Below the pieces are notes generated by a model. It was not told the DNA's origin and ran no database searches. It saw only the letters and a program-made list of their open reading frames with translations. A program made the position numbers and the translations under genes. From Citrobacter enshiensis (lineage in GTDB: Bacteria; Pseudomonadota; Gammaproteobacteria; Enterobacterales; Enterobacteriaceae), in contig NZ_CP119862.1 in assembly GCF_029338175.1 (NCBI RefSeq), forward strand, positions 4,434,839-4,498,838: a stretch of 64,000 nt of DNA, given 5' to 3'. Every line of letters starts with the position of its first letter. The stretch's first letter is position 1. Of the stretch, positions 1 through 9,460 are shown piece after piece.

Positions 1-119
1 TCAAACCACTCCATCGCGTTACCCAGTGAAGCTGCGGTAATCGCTTTACGCAATTTCCCGTCATCAATGATGGTCACGTCGCGAAGCGTGATCGGTTTTA
101 TTTTTTTCCTTTTCAGCAT
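1..119 (-). CDS. proP: ProP osmoprotectant/H+ symporter, N-terminal fragment
   Basis: Only the first 39 codons are inside the window; the gene runs off the left edge. The translated start (MLKRKKIKPITLRDVTIIDD, then GKLRKAITAASLGNAMEWF) matches E. coli ProP almost perfectly as I recall it. ProP is a 12-TM major facilitator that imports proline, glycine betaine and related compatible solutes with protons and senses osmolality; the seen part is its cytoplasmic N-terminus and the start of TM1. Transcription is leftward, from the intergenic region that carries the CRP site at 336-351. Identification is firm despite the short fragment. Confidence 0.93.
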   Translation of the reverse strand, partial: MLKRKKIKPITLRDVTIIDDGKLRKAITAASLGNAMEWF

Positions 120-335
120 AGCTGTCCTCGTAGACTAAGCCCGTCTCGCTACATATCGAATTCATTGGCGCAATACGCGCTAACGTCACCGTCGAGCGTG
201 GGGTCTGCACGGATGCAGACGTTGTAACAAGCGTAGCAGGTTTACTTCCACTGACCGTTTAAGGCCTGTACAACCGAACCTGTTGACGCCTGATTGGGCG
301 GTTAATGACTTCTTTACCCTACCAGCGTTTAAATG

Positions 336-351
336 TGTGATCAACTTCACA
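336..351. promoter_or_regulatory. CRP site upstream of proP
   Basis: TGTGATCAACTTCACA is a perfect match to the CRP consensus TGTGA-N6-TCACA. In E. coli a CRP site overlaps proP P1 and represses it, and the flanking bases here resemble that site. It lies about 217 bases from the proP start and about 460 from kdgT, so proP is the likelier target. Confidence 0.85.
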
Positions 352-719
352 CATATATGTTCTCTTCGTCATCAACTGTAAATAAGGTCATTCTCAGTCG
401 ATTTTTTGCTTACGCAAAATAGCGTTTATTGACACTCGAACGCGTCGATCATTTACCTATGAAAATGAAATATCACTGCCGTCATTATTAAGCTACCAGG
501 TAAAAACCAATCCTCTCTTTTTACAAAGCATTCACAGCATTTTTAATATTTCATGGCATCCGGAAATGTTTCCATAAAATATGTGATACAGGTAACTAAA
601 ACGCCGTTTTATTTTGATTGAATCGTAATTCCAGAGAATGCAAGATGACAGCAGACACAACATCTCTGGGGATCGCGACACACAGTTAAAAGACCGCATC
701 CAATTTGTGCACGCAAAGA

Positions 720-736
720 GAAGGAGGCGCTCCTTC
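720..736. repeat. Palindrome upstream of kdgT
   Basis: Seven-base arms (GAAGGAG and CTCCTTC) around GCG form a perfect inverted repeat about 33 bases upstream of the TATAAT at 769-774. It could be an operator. It does not look like the AT-rich KdgR box I know, so the binding protein is unknown. Confidence 0.5.
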
Positions 737-780
737 GCTTCCTTAGCAATATAAGATTTTGAAATTAATATAATTTATTG

Positions 781-799
781 ACTTGTCCGTGCGACAAGT
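781..799. promoter_or_regulatory. Palindrome in kdgT leader
   Basis: ACTTGTC-cgtgc-GACAAGT is a 7-base inverted repeat starting 7 bases after the TATAAT at 769-774, at the expected transcription start, and ending 14 bases before the kdgT ATG. It could be a repressor operator at the start site or a 5' hairpin in the message. No factor is assigned. Confidence 0.5.
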
Positions 800-812
800 T
801 GTGAGGACGCTT

Positions 813-1808
813 ATGAAAATTAAAGCCACGATTGAACGTATCCCTGGCGGGATGATGCTGGTTCCTCTGGTACTGGGTGCCATCCTGAATACTCTGGCAC
901 CCAGTACCGGTGCTTATTTCGGTGGTTTTACCAAAGGGATGATTACCGGTACCGTGCCGATTCTGGCGGTATGGTTCTTCTGTATTGGCGCCTCTATTAA
1001 CTTGCGTGCCACGGGTACCGTGTTACGTAAATCCGGGACGCTGGTGATCACCAAAATCGCCGTTGCCTGGGCTGTGGCAATGATCTGTGCCATGTTTATT
1101 CCGGAAAACGGGATTCAAACCGGTTTCTTCGCCGGTCTGTCCGTTCTGGCGATTGTCTCCGCGATGGACATGACCAACGGCGGTCTGTATGCCAGCCTGA
1201 TGAACCAGTATGGCACCAAAGAAGAGTCTGGCGCCTTCGTTCTGATGTCTCTGGAATCCGGTCCGTTGATGACCATGCTTATCCTGGGCTCTGCGGGTCT
1301 GGCATCGTTTGAACCCCACCATTTTGTGGGTGCTATCCTGCCGTTCCTGATCGGTTTTGCGCTGGGTAACCTTGATAAAGACTTCCGTGATTTCTTCAGC
1401 AAAGCCACGCCAGTACTGATTCCGTTCTTCGGCTTCGCGCTCGGTAACACCATCAACCTGAGTGTGATTATGGACACCGGTCTGCTGGGTATCGTGCTGG
1501 GTGTGGCGGTGATCATCATCACCGGTATTCCGCTGATTATCGCTGACCGTGTGATCGGTGGCGGGAACGGTACAGCAGGCGTCGCGGCCTCTTCCGCAGC
1601 CGGCGCTGCCGTCGCCAACCCGGTGATCATCGCGCAAATTAACCCGGCATTTGAACCGGTTGCCGCGTCGGCCACCGCTCTGGTCGCCGCCAGCGTGATT
1701 GTGACCGCGATTCTGGTGCCGATTATCACCGCCCTGTACGCCAAACGCTTCGGTAACGTCGCCACAAAAAGCGTCGCAGAGCAACCGGCTGACTCCTTAA
1801 ATCACTAA
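813..1808 (+). CDS. kdgT: 2-keto-3-deoxygluconate permease (KdgT family)
   Basis: A 331-residue, very hydrophobic protein that aligns along its whole length with E. coli KdgT ([10 protein letters not shown] near the N-terminus, [39 protein letters not shown]). KdgT is an inner-membrane proton symporter for 2-keto-3-deoxygluconate, an intermediate of pectin and hexuronate breakdown. The ATG at 813 is chosen because GAGG lies 6 bases upstream and it gives the [13 protein letters not shown] start typical of the family; the longer reading frame from 783 overlaps the leader palindrome. In K-12 kdgT lies near rhaT; here it sits between proP and yjcZ, where K-12 has no gene. Its stop overlaps the convergent yjcZ stop by three bases. 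Exact substrate is inferred from family. Confidence 0.87.
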   Translation: MKIKATIERIPGGMMLVPLVLGAILNTLAPSTGAYFGGFTKGMITGTVPILAVWFFCIGASINLRATGTVLRKSGTLVITKIAVAWAVAMICAMFIPENGIQTGFFAGLSVLAIVSAMDMTNGGLYASLMNQYGTKEESGAFVLMSLESGPLMTMLILGSAGLASFEPHHFVGAILPFLIGFALGNLDKDFRDFFSKATPVLIPFFGFALGNTINLSVIMDTGLLGIVLGVAVIIITGIPLIIADRVIGGGNGTAGVAASSAAGAAVANPVIIAQINPAFEPVAASATALVAASVIVTAILVPIITALYAKRFGNVATKSVAEQPADSLNH

Positions 1809-2716
1809 ATCCTCTCCGTCCCCTCTGGGCTAACCAGAGGGGACGGCGCAAATATCTCCTCCACCATCGCATGCGCCAGCCGCTGCGCCGAACAGAGTCT
1901 CGGCATCCCTAACGCCACATTTTTCCAGCGCTGCGTCACGGACCAGCACACCGGATGTTTGTCGGCATCACACCAGTCTCCAAGCCAGCTCAACAGGTCA
2001 TTATCGTCGTTTGTTCCCTGGGTATTAGGCGTATTGAGCCACTGAGAGTAGTAATGGCGGGTTGTCGGTGCGGCGTGAATACTGCGCGCCAGCGCGTGAC
2101 TGGCCATCGCGCACAAATTGTCTTTCAGCATCGATACGACGTCGGCATTGGCCAAACGGCAGGCATCGCCGAAAGCGCCCCACAGTAGCTCCTCAAGCGC
2201 GACAAAACAGCGCCCCGGCAACGACCAGCCGTCGTATGCTCCGGCTCGCCAGCGGGTAAAAATCTGCTCGCTGTGCTCTCCCGCCTGCACCGTCAACCCC
2301 CGTTGCGTCAGCGCCTTTTCTTTGTACGCGCAGCGCCGGGTAAACCCGTCGGTCAGGGCGTCGAGTTGCTGCAGGATGCCCGGAATAGCGTACCCGCGGG
2401 GACGTTCGCTGTGTTGCAACAGGGTCAGATGATGAGCAATACGGGTCAGCGCCAGATGGCCGGGATCAAACATCCCCGCCAGTTTTTCCATCAGCGTGAG
2501 ACGCATCAGCAAATGCTCGCTGCCCCCCCCGGTCATCACCCATGTGCCAGGCTGCGCGTGGGCCAACATCTCTTGCAGCAGGCGATCGCGAAACGGCTGC
2601 TGTCGCAACGTACCGCCAGTCCGTTTGAGTTCTTCTCCCTGAACCAGAGAAACCATAAACTTCGGGTGAATACATTCCAGCATCCGCCCCGGACCTTCCC
2701 GTAACGTATTTGTCAT
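1805..2716 (-). CDS. yjcZ: YjcZ family protein
   Basis: A 303-residue protein matching E. coli YjcZ ([67 protein letters not shown]). No signal peptide or membrane segment is visible. Its biochemical function is not known to me; in E. coli it is linked with crfC, and here its ATG overlaps the crfC stop as ATGA, so the two are surely one operon and coupled in translation. The last residues (after EEIFAP) are encoded by a 13-base-pair inverted repeat at 1816-1846, and the stop shares bases with the convergent kdgT stop. The tail may therefore have been reshaped when kdgT arrived. Confidence 0.85.
   Translation of the reverse strand: MTNTLREGPGRMLECIHPKFMVSLVQGEELKRTGGTLRQQPFRDRLLQEMLAHAQPGTWVMTGGGSEHLLMRLTLMEKLAGMFDPGHLALTRIAHHLTLLQHSERPRGYAIPGILQQLDALTDGFTRRCAYKEKALTQRGLTVQAGEHSEQIFTRWRAGAYDGWSLPGRCFVALEELLWGAFGDACRLANADVVSMLKDNLCAMASHALARSIHAAPTTRHYYSQWLNTPNTQGTNDDNDLLSWLGDWCDADKHPVCWSVTQRWKNVALGMPRLCSAQRLAHAMVEEIFAPSPLVSPEGTERI
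1816..1846. terminator. Bidirectional hairpin between kdgT and yjcZ
   Basis: CCGTCCCCTCTGG and its perfect complement form a 13-bp stem with a GCTAA loop just after the kdgT stop. No T-run follows on either strand, so it is a strong hairpin but not a textbook terminator. It lies wholly inside the yjcZ reading frame and encodes part of its C-terminus. Confidence 0.6.
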
Positions 2717-5067
2717 GTCTGCTCAGTCGCAAAAAGGGTTTGGATATCGTCACGCAACAGGCGGGAGTCCTCGTATATCCACGCCACGGTAGAAATACTG
2801 TGTTGCAATTGCTGGCTCAGCGCCGCCACCGCAGATTCATGCTGTTGCCGCATCGTCAGGCTTTCTCGCAGGCTCTCCTGCAGTCCCGACAGACACTGTG
2901 AAAAGTCAGCAAAAAACGTCGTCATGCCTGCCGTAACAGCAACATCGACCTGAGCGGCCAACGCTTTGCGGATTTGTTGGCAAAAGCGGCGGACATACTC
3001 ATCAAGACTTGCATGCAAGGTATTTAGATCAATGAGATAACGCGCTTTTGCTTCCACATAATCACGGCCCCCCCAGTTGGGCTGGTTCAGCCAGCGTGAG
3101 AAAGTCTTGCGCACGCTTGCGCTACGCGGATTCTGCACGTCTTGCAGGTTCTCCTGGGTGATCGCCTCATTGAACAATGGCCGGGTATTGAAGTTAAGCA
3201 GAGCAGCATGAAATGCCGGGAAGCTGATCCGCGCCCGAAAACCGGCATGACTCAGCGCCTCTTTAACCCGCGCTTCAATCGGGCGCATCGCATCCGTAAA
3301 CACCCGCGCCAGCGTCGATTCAAGTTGCTCAAAGCGCAACGCCAGCTCACGGCCGACATTCTCCTGCGCCTTTAACAACACGACCTCACAGGACGCACGG
3401 ATCTTGCTTAAGACGACCTGCGCCTGACTTTCGTCGTGCAACACCAGCATTTCGCCTTCTATTTCGGCTTCCGCTACCGGTGAAAACGTGTCGTGTTTTG
3501 ACATCGCCACCACCTTTTCCACTCTGAAGAAGGTCCCGATGTCGCGTAAAATGTCTGCTTCTTGCTGGTTCAGCAATGTGTTAGCCGCGTCCATCGCCAA
3601 CGCAACTTCGTGGCGCACTTCATCGCCTACGGACGCCTGACTTGCCCGTAACTGCTGCAAATCCTCTTCGACCCGGGTGATATTCACCTGCAGCTTTTCT
3701 TGCGCAACCGTCAGGCCGTGAAAGCGAAAATCCAGATACGCGCGCGTGCTCTGGGCATAATTTAATAACTTATGCGAAGCCGAGCGCAGAGCATAAAGCG
3801 AGGCATTGGCGTACGCCGCCTGAATGAACGTTTGCATCGGATGTTCAAACAGCGAATCCTCCCACAGCAAATCAGCCGCATGGCGAATGTGTTCAATATC
3901 GTCAAGATCGGCCATTCGCCAGCGCCGACCAAGCGCGGCCTCCGCAAAATCCTGAACCCAGCGTTGTTCCTGGGGGTCAGGCAACCGACCGTGTACCGTC
4001 AGTTCGTGGCGCGCCCGATTCGCCAGATATCCCCACATCGAAGAAACCGGATAAATTTTCCCCGGCGTAATACTGCCCTTCATCAACGTACCGGAAATCA
4101 TCGCCCGGACCTGTTCAGCATCATCACTGTTACGGTCTTTTTGATCGAACTTGTTCACCAGCGCATACAGCGGGACGGATTTACCCACCGCGGCGATTGC
4201 CTGGCGCACCTCGTCATCGGAGATCGACTTCAGTTGGGTGTAGTCCATCACCGCCAGCACCGCAGAAGCGCGGGCCAGCTGTTCGTTAAGCATGGTTTGC
4301 AGGTGGGGTTGTCCAGCTTCGTTTGGCCCTGGCGTATCCAGTAAAGTCAATTGCCCCGGCGCATTCTCCAGCCCCGCCAGATGCACAAACTCAACCTCAA
4401 TCACCGGAATATGTTCAATGGCGGCGTAGGCGGAAAACGGAAAATCAACCTCCAGCGCTTTTGACAAACGCACCAGATCGTTCAGGCTCTTCAGACAGTG
4501 GAAAATAGGCTGTGCGCCCAGGTAATGACGCTCGAACGCCTCGCCTTGTTCAATGCGCTGGATGAGGCTATTCATGTCTTTGTCGATTTCCAGCGCCAGT
4601 GTCAGATGCTGGCGATCGCACGCTTGCAGTCGTTGTTGCAACGTGTGCATCAGCGAATCAATCGGGGCGACATGGGAAAAAAGCAGCACCGGTTCCTGCT
4701 GACCCGGAGTGTGACGAATCAACGTCGGCAGTGCGGTCATCGGGCGATTGCGATTGGGTAACACTTCCGTTCCGACAATTGCGTTAATCGTCGTCGATTT
4801 TCCCGCTTTCATGGTGCCAACGATAGCCAGGACCATTTCCAGCCGCGTAATTTTACGCAACTCATTGTTCAGCATGGCGTGTTGGGCCGCGATGCCACGG
4901 GCGCTAAAATGCGGGGGCGGAATATTGTCCCCACTCGTTTCGTTTCCCTCGTTCCCACTCTCCAGCATCGTCGGTGAAAATGCGGGTAATTGCCTGAGAT
5001 GCGAGAGCGAGAGTAATAACAAACGCTCGGCTTCCTGACTTAATTCATAGATTGTCTGTGTGTGCAT
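2713..5067 (-). CDS. crfC: Dynamin-like clamp-binding protein CrfC
   Basis: A 784-residue dynamin-type GTPase. The P-loop GTMKAGKS is at residues 84-91, the G3 motif is DTPGPNEAG and the G4 motif is NKFD; long helical stretches follow. E. coli CrfC (YjdA) binds the DNA polymerase sliding clamp and keeps sister replication forks together. The protein is about 40 residues longer than the K-12 form as I recall it, with extra sequence in the helical middle part (around FFRVEKVVAMSKHDTFSPVAEAEIEG) and a divergent N-terminal 60 residues in which the K-12 clamp motif (QLALP from memory) is not visible; the nearest thing is QLPAF at 26-30. It is transcribed ahead of yjcZ, with a 4-base overlap. Confidence 0.88.
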   Translation of the reverse strand: MHTQTIYELSQEAERLLLLSLSHLRQLPAFSPTMLESGNEGNETSGDNIPPPHFSARGIAAQHAMLNNELRKITRLEMVLAIVGTMKAGKSTTINAIVGTEVLPNRNRPMTALPTLIRHTPGQQEPVLLFSHVAPIDSLMHTLQQRLQACDRQHLTLALEIDKDMNSLIQRIEQGEAFERHYLGAQPIFHCLKSLNDLVRLSKALEVDFPFSAYAAIEHIPVIEVEFVHLAGLENAPGQLTLLDTPGPNEAGQPHLQTMLNEQLARASAVLAVMDYTQLKSISDDEVRQAIAAVGKSVPLYALVNKFDQKDRNSDDAEQVRAMISGTLMKGSITPGKIYPVSSMWGYLANRARHELTVHGRLPDPQEQRWVQDFAEAALGRRWRMADLDDIEHIRHAADLLWEDSLFEHPMQTFIQAAYANASLYALRSASHKLLNYAQSTRAYLDFRFHGLTVAQEKLQVNITRVEEDLQQLRASQASVGDEVRHEVALAMDAANTLLNQQEADILRDIGTFFRVEKVVAMSKHDTFSPVAEAEIEGEMLVLHDESQAQVVLSKIRASCEVVLLKAQENVGRELALRFEQLESTLARVFTDAMRPIEARVKEALSHAGFRARISFPAFHAALLNFNTRPLFNEAITQENLQDVQNPRSASVRKTFSRWLNQPNWGGRDYVEAKARYLIDLNTLHASLDEYVRRFCQQIRKALAAQVDVAVTAGMTTFFADFSQCLSGLQESLRESLTMRQQHESAVAALSQQLQHSISTVAWIYEDSRLLRDDIQTLFATEQT

Positions 5068-5646
5068 GAAAAATCTTTCCTTAACGCAAATTTTTATTAC
5101 TTTTATTTAGCCGCGATTTTTATTATGAATTTTCGGCATATTTAATTACGTGTAGAAAATATTTAAAAAAATAAACCTCTGATGATAATAAGGAATGTAT
5201 CAATGCTGACTGACCGCTGGCGCTGGGCCTCTCGCTTACCGTAAAACGTAAGAAAGATAAAGGGATGCGTTGAATACATGTCACTTGAATTATGATGGAT
5301 ATATAAAATGCCAGACTCATTAACGTCATTCTTACCTACCTAAATTAGGGGGGGTAAGATTACGCTCACTAACAAAAAATCAGTACGTGTTAGCGTCGGT
5401 GGCTCATTATTATCAGAAGGTTTACCTCACCTTATCTTAAATAGCAAAACGTAGCAATTTCCCTTAAAAAAATCGCCATGATACTTTTCTTGCTCTCGCC
5501 GCGACCTTCGGCCGCAGGTTGGCATATTCTTAAGTTGGGGAATAGTCCCGACAACATTAAGGATTTTATGTATAATTGCGGCCTTTTTCGGCAATCTGCC
5601 ATTATTTGGGCGCTTTTGCCCCTGCTGACTTTTTGAGGAAATCCAC
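5068..5646. other. crfC-yjdM divergent intergenic region
   Basis: About 580 bases, AT-rich next to crfC. Apart from the yjdM promoter near 5548-5576, nothing is recognised; short open frames on the minus strand have no ribosome-binding site or family resemblance. Confidence 0.5.
5548..5576 (+). promoter_or_regulatory. Sigma-70 promoter of yjdM
   Basis: CCGACA (5548-5553), a 17-base spacer and a perfect TATAAT (5571-5576) lie 70 bases before the yjdM ATG, which itself has GAGGAAA five bases upstream. Confidence 0.65.
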
Positions 5647-5982
5647 ATGTCATTACCCCATTGCCCACAATGCAACTCCGAATATACCTACGAAGATAAC
5701 GGCATGTTCATCTGCCCGGAATGCGCTCACGAATGGAACGATGCAGAACCGGCTCACGACAGCGATGAACTGATTGTGAAAGATGCCAACGGCAATCTGC
5801 TGGCAGACGGCGACAGCGTCACCGTGGTTAAAGATCTGAAGGTGAAAGGCAGCTCTTCGATGCTGAAGATCGGCACCAAAGTGAAGAACATCCGTCTGGT
5901 GGAAGGCGACCATAACATCGATTGCAAAATTGATGGTTTTGGCCCAATGAAGCTGAAATCCGAGTTTGTGAAAAAGAACTGA
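5647..5982 (+). CDS. yjdM: Zinc-ribbon protein YjdM (PhnA)
   Basis: A 111-residue protein nearly identical to E. coli YjdM/PhnA. The N-terminus has a zinc-ribbon with two Cys pairs (CPQC at 6-9 and CPEC about 20 residues later), followed by a small beta-rich domain ending in [11 protein letters not shown]. Despite the old name, phnA is not needed for phosphonate use in E. coli and its role there is unsettled; some homologues in other bacteria act as phosphonoacetate hydrolases, which should not be assumed here. It has its own promoter and is followed by a REP element, so it is likely a single-gene unit. Confidence 0.93.
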   Translation: MSLPHCPQCNSEYTYEDNGMFICPECAHEWNDAEPAHDSDELIVKDANGNLLADGDSVTVVKDLKVKGSSSMLKIGTKVKNIRLVEGDHNIDCKIDGFGPMKLKSEFVKKN

Positions 5983-5990
5983 TCGTCTTT

Positions 5991-6026
5991 TGTAGGCCGG
6001 ATAAGGCATTCCGCCGCTATCCGGCA
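5991..6026. repeat. REP element after yjdM
   Basis: A palindromic unit of the enterobacterial type (TGTAGGCCGGATAAGGC ... CCGCTATCCGGCA) directly after the yjdM stop. Confidence 0.85.
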
Positions 6027-6115
6027 TTTATTGCCCGATGGCGGGCTGCGATTCGGACCTACTGTACAAAATTCGAACTACACTTAACTGGCTTCTTTTA
6101 CCTGAGGTAATCATT

Positions 6116-6562
6116 ATGCCGTTAAGTCCCTACATCTCTTTTGCCGGCAATTGCGCCGACGCCATCGCGTACTACCATCAGACATTGGGCGCAGAGCTGC
6201 TCTACAAAATCAACTTCGGTGAAATGCCCAAATCGGCGCAGGACAGCGAAGACGGTTGCCCGTCCGGGATGACGTTCCCCGATACCGCCATCGCCCACGC
6301 CAACGTGCGCATTGCGGGTAGCGATATCATGATGAGTGATGCAATTGCATCTGGAAACGCAAACTACTCCGGCTTCACGCTGGTGCTTGATACGCAAAAT
6401 GTCGAAGAAGGAAAACGCTGGTTTGACAACCTTGCCGCCAAAGGCCAAATCGAAATGGACTGGCAAGAAACCTTCTGGGCGCACGGATTCGGTAAAGTGA
6501 CCGATCAGTACGGCGTGCCGTGGATGATTAACGTTGTGAAACAACCGCAGCCTACCGAGTAA
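6116..6562 (+). CDS. yjdN: VOC-superfamily protein YjdN (PhnB)
   Basis: A 148-residue protein of the glyoxalase/bleomycin-resistance (VOC) superfamily, close to E. coli YjdN/PhnB over its whole length (MPLSPYISFAGNC start, then AIAYYHQTLGAELLYKI, and GFGKVTDQYGVPWMINV near the end). The fold normally binds a metal, but the catalytic role of this subfamily is unknown. The start at 6116 is set by GAGGT seven bases upstream and the family N-terminus; the open frame before it is not conserved. In E. coli it is not essential for phosphonate breakdown although it sits next to phnC. Confidence 0.9.
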   Translation: MPLSPYISFAGNCADAIAYYHQTLGAELLYKINFGEMPKSAQDSEDGCPSGMTFPDTAIAHANVRIAGSDIMMSDAIASGNANYSGFTLVLDTQNVEEGKRWFDNLAAKGQIEMDWQETFWAHGFGKVTDQYGVPWMINVVKQPQPTE

Positions 6563-6643
6563 CCTGACGGGAGGCTCGCCCTCCCGTACTGTCATCAATC
6601 TCTCCTCAACTCTTCATCATCAAGTCACCAACCCTTAACAAAA

Positions 6644-6664
6644 TCGTCACATTAATCCGCCACG
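6644..6664 (+). promoter_or_regulatory. PhoB box of the phn operon
   Basis: TCGTCAC-ATTA-ATCCGCC fits the 7-4-7 layout of a Pho box and matches the region before E. coli phnC as I recall it. It lies about 30-50 bases upstream of the phnC start codon. This predicts induction of phnC-phnP by phosphate starvation through PhoB/PhoR. Confidence 0.7.
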
Positions 6665-6694
6665 ATGGGTCCACTTTTTTAGTGAGGCCGCACC

Positions 6695-7483
<789 letters not shown>

Positions 7484-7548
7484 TTTAACTGAAAAGACCA
7501 GGCAGATAAGTGAAATAGCCTGGAACAATGTCTAAGTGAGGAACATAG

Positions 7549-8565
7549 ATGAGCTATAAAGCCGTTGCCGCGCTGGCCTTCACCAGCATGTTCAGCATCA
7601 GCACCTTGCTAAGTCCGGCTCATGCCGAAGAGCAGGAAAAAGCGCTGAACTTTGGCATTATTTCGACCGAATCACAGCAAAACCTGAAGCCCCAGTGGGA
7701 ACCGTTCCTGAAGGATATGGAAAAGTCACTGGGCATAAAAGTGAACGCCTTCTTCGCCCCGGACTACGCCGGGATCATTCAGGGGATGCGCTTTAACAAA
7801 GTCGATATCGCCTGGTACGGCAACCTCTCAGCGATGGAAGCGGTGGATCGCGCCAACGGTCAGGTCTTCGCCCAGACGGTCGCCGCCGATGGATCGCCCG
7901 GCTACTGGAGCGTGCTGATCGTCAACAAAGACAGTCCGATCAACAACCTGAACGATCTGATCGCCAAACGTAAGGATCTGACCTTCGGTAACGGCGATCC
8001 CAATTCCACGTCAGGCTTCCTCGTCCCCGGTTACTACGTCTTCGCCAAAAACAACATCGCCGCCAGCGACTTCAAACGCACCGTCAACGCCGGACACGAA
8101 ACCAACGCGCTGGCCGTCGCCAATAAGCAGGTGGATGTCGCCACCAACAACACCGAAAACCTCGACAAGCTGAAAACCTCCGCGCCGGAAAAGCTGAACG
8201 CGCTGAAGGTTATCTGGAAGTCGCCGCTGATCCCGGGCGATCCGATCGTCTGGCGTAAGAATCTCTCCGAAACCACCAAGGACAAGGTGTACGACTTCTT
8301 CATGAATTACGGCAAAACGCCGGAAGAGAAAACCACCCTGGAACGCCTGGGCTGGGCGCCGTTCCGCGCCTCCAGCGATCTGCAACTGGTGCCGATTCGC
8401 CAGCTGGCGCTGTTTAAAGAGATGCAGGGCGTGAAGGACAACAAAGGACTGAACGAGGAAGAGAAAACCAGCAAAACCTCGGCGCTTAAGGCGCAGCTGG
8501 ATGACCTCGACCGTCTGACCGCCGCGCTGGGTGCGATGACCAGCGTGAATAAAGCGGTGCAGTAA
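7549..8565 (+). CDS. phnD: Phosphonate-binding periplasmic protein
   Basis: A 338-residue protein with a Sec signal peptide ending in SPAHA (about residue 26) and the type II periplasmic-binding fold of PhnD (DYAGIIQGMRFNKVDIAWYGN). It captures 2-aminoethylphosphonate and other alkylphosphonates in the periplasm and hands them to PhnE. The WYGN and TSGFLVPGYYVF segments are family hallmarks. A BIME-type REP pair separates it from phnE. Confidence 0.95.
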   Translation: MSYKAVAALAFTSMFSISTLLSPAHAEEQEKALNFGIISTESQQNLKPQWEPFLKDMEKSLGIKVNAFFAPDYAGIIQGMRFNKVDIAWYGNLSAMEAVDRANGQVFAQTVAADGSPGYWSVLIVNKDSPINNLNDLIAKRKDLTFGNGDPNSTSGFLVPGYYVFAKNNIAASDFKRTVNAGHETNALAVANKQVDVATNNTENLDKLKTSAPEKLNALKVIWKSPLIPGDPIVWRKNLSETTKDKVYDFFMNYGKTPEEKTTLERLGWAPFRASSDLQLVPIRQLALFKEMQGVKDNKGLNEEEKTSKTSALKAQLDDLDRLTAALGAMTSVNKAVQ

Positions 8566-8568
8566 CAG

Positions 8569-8640
8569 ATTGCCCGGTGGCGCGACGCTTACCGGGCCTA
8601 CACACGTAGGCCGGATAAGGCGGAGCCGCCATCCGGCAAG
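8569..8640. repeat. REP pair (BIME) between phnD and phnE
   Basis: Two oppositely oriented REP units (TTGCCCGGTGGCGCGACGCT and CGTAGGCCGGATAAGGC...CCATCCGGCA) fill the phnD-phnE gap inside the operon. Confidence 0.85.
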
Positions 8641-8660
8641 ACAGAACAACGGAGCCAAAT

Positions 8661-9440
8661 ATGCAAACCATCACCGTCGCCCCGCCTAAGCGTAGCTGGT
8701 TCTCTCTGCTGAGCTGGGCCATCCTGCTCGCCGTGCTGGTTGTCTCGTGGAAGGGCGCTGAAATGGCCCCGCTCACGCTGATCGAAGATTCCGGCAATAT
8801 GGCGACCTTCGCCGCCGACTTCTTCCCGCCGGACTTCAGCCAGTGGCAGGACTATCTCGGCGAAATGGCCGTCACCCTGCAAATCGCCGTCTGGGGTACC
8901 GCCCTCGCCGTCGTCCTCTCGATTCCTTTCGGCCTGATGTGCGCCGACAACCTCGTGCCCTGGTGGATTTACCAGCCGATGCGTAGAGCGATGGACGCCT
9001 GTCGCGCCATCAACGAAATGGTCTTCGCCATGCTGTTCGTGGTCGCCGTCGGTCTCGGTCCGTTCGCCGGAGTGATGGCCCTGTTTATCCACACCACCGG
9101 GGTGCTCTCCAAGCTGCTTTCCGAAGCGGTAGAAGCCATTGAACCGGGACCGGTAGAAGGCATTCGCGCCACTGGTGCCAACAAAATTGAAGAGATCCTC
9201 TACGGCGTTCTGCCCCAGGTGATGCCACTACTTATCTCCTATTCGCTGTACCGCTTTGAGTCCAACGTCCGCTCCGCCACGGTGGTCGGAATGGTCGGCG
9301 CAGGCGGTATCGGCGTCACGCTGTGGGAGGCGATTCGCGGTTTTCAGTTTCAGCAAACCTGCGCCCTGATGGTGTTGATCATCGTCACCGTCAGCCTGCT
9401 GGATTTCCTCTCCCAGCGTTTGCGTAAGCACTTCATCTGA
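8661..9440 (+). CDS. phnE: Phosphonate ABC transporter permease
   Basis: A 259-residue membrane protein with about six TM segments and the permease EAA-type loop ([24 protein letters not shown]). It is the channel of the PhnCDE importer. Many E. coli K-12 strains carry an 8-base duplication that breaks phnE and silences phosphonate use; the frame here is open from start to stop, so the operon should be functional. Confidence 0.95.
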   Translation: MQTITVAPPKRSWFSLLSWAILLAVLVVSWKGAEMAPLTLIEDSGNMATFAADFFPPDFSQWQDYLGEMAVTLQIAVWGTALAVVLSIPFGLMCADNLVPWWIYQPMRRAMDACRAINEMVFAMLFVVAVGLGPFAGVMALFIHTTGVLSKLLSEAVEAIEPGPVEGIRATGANKIEEILYGVLPQVMPLLISYSLYRFESNVRSATVVGMVGAGGIGVTLWEAIRGFQFQQTCALMVLIIVTVSLLDFLSQRLRKHFI

Positions 9441-9460
9441 TCAGCGAGGCATTGATTGCT

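Larger units (their letters stand above)
120..812. other. proP-kdgT divergent intergenic region
   Basis: Nearly 700 bases without a convincing gene. The left half matches what is known of the proP control region, including a CRP site. The right half is AT-rich and ends in a possible kdgT promoter (TATAAT at 769-774, no good -35 seen) and two palindromes. Fis sites are expected upstream of proP P2 but cannot be assigned by eye. Confidence 0.6.

Noticed and set aside
1023-1784. Long open frames antisense to kdgT
   Set aside because: Composition is that of a shadow frame (His/Asp/Arg/Gly-rich) and no ribosome-binding site or family motif is present.
5123-5675. Small minus-strand open frames between crfC and yjdM
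   Set aside because: No Shine-Dalgarno, no recognisable motif, and one overlaps the yjdM promoter and start.
8661-9440. Possible phnE frameshift as in K-12
   Set aside because: The frame is continuous over 259 codons with all family motifs; no 8-base duplication.
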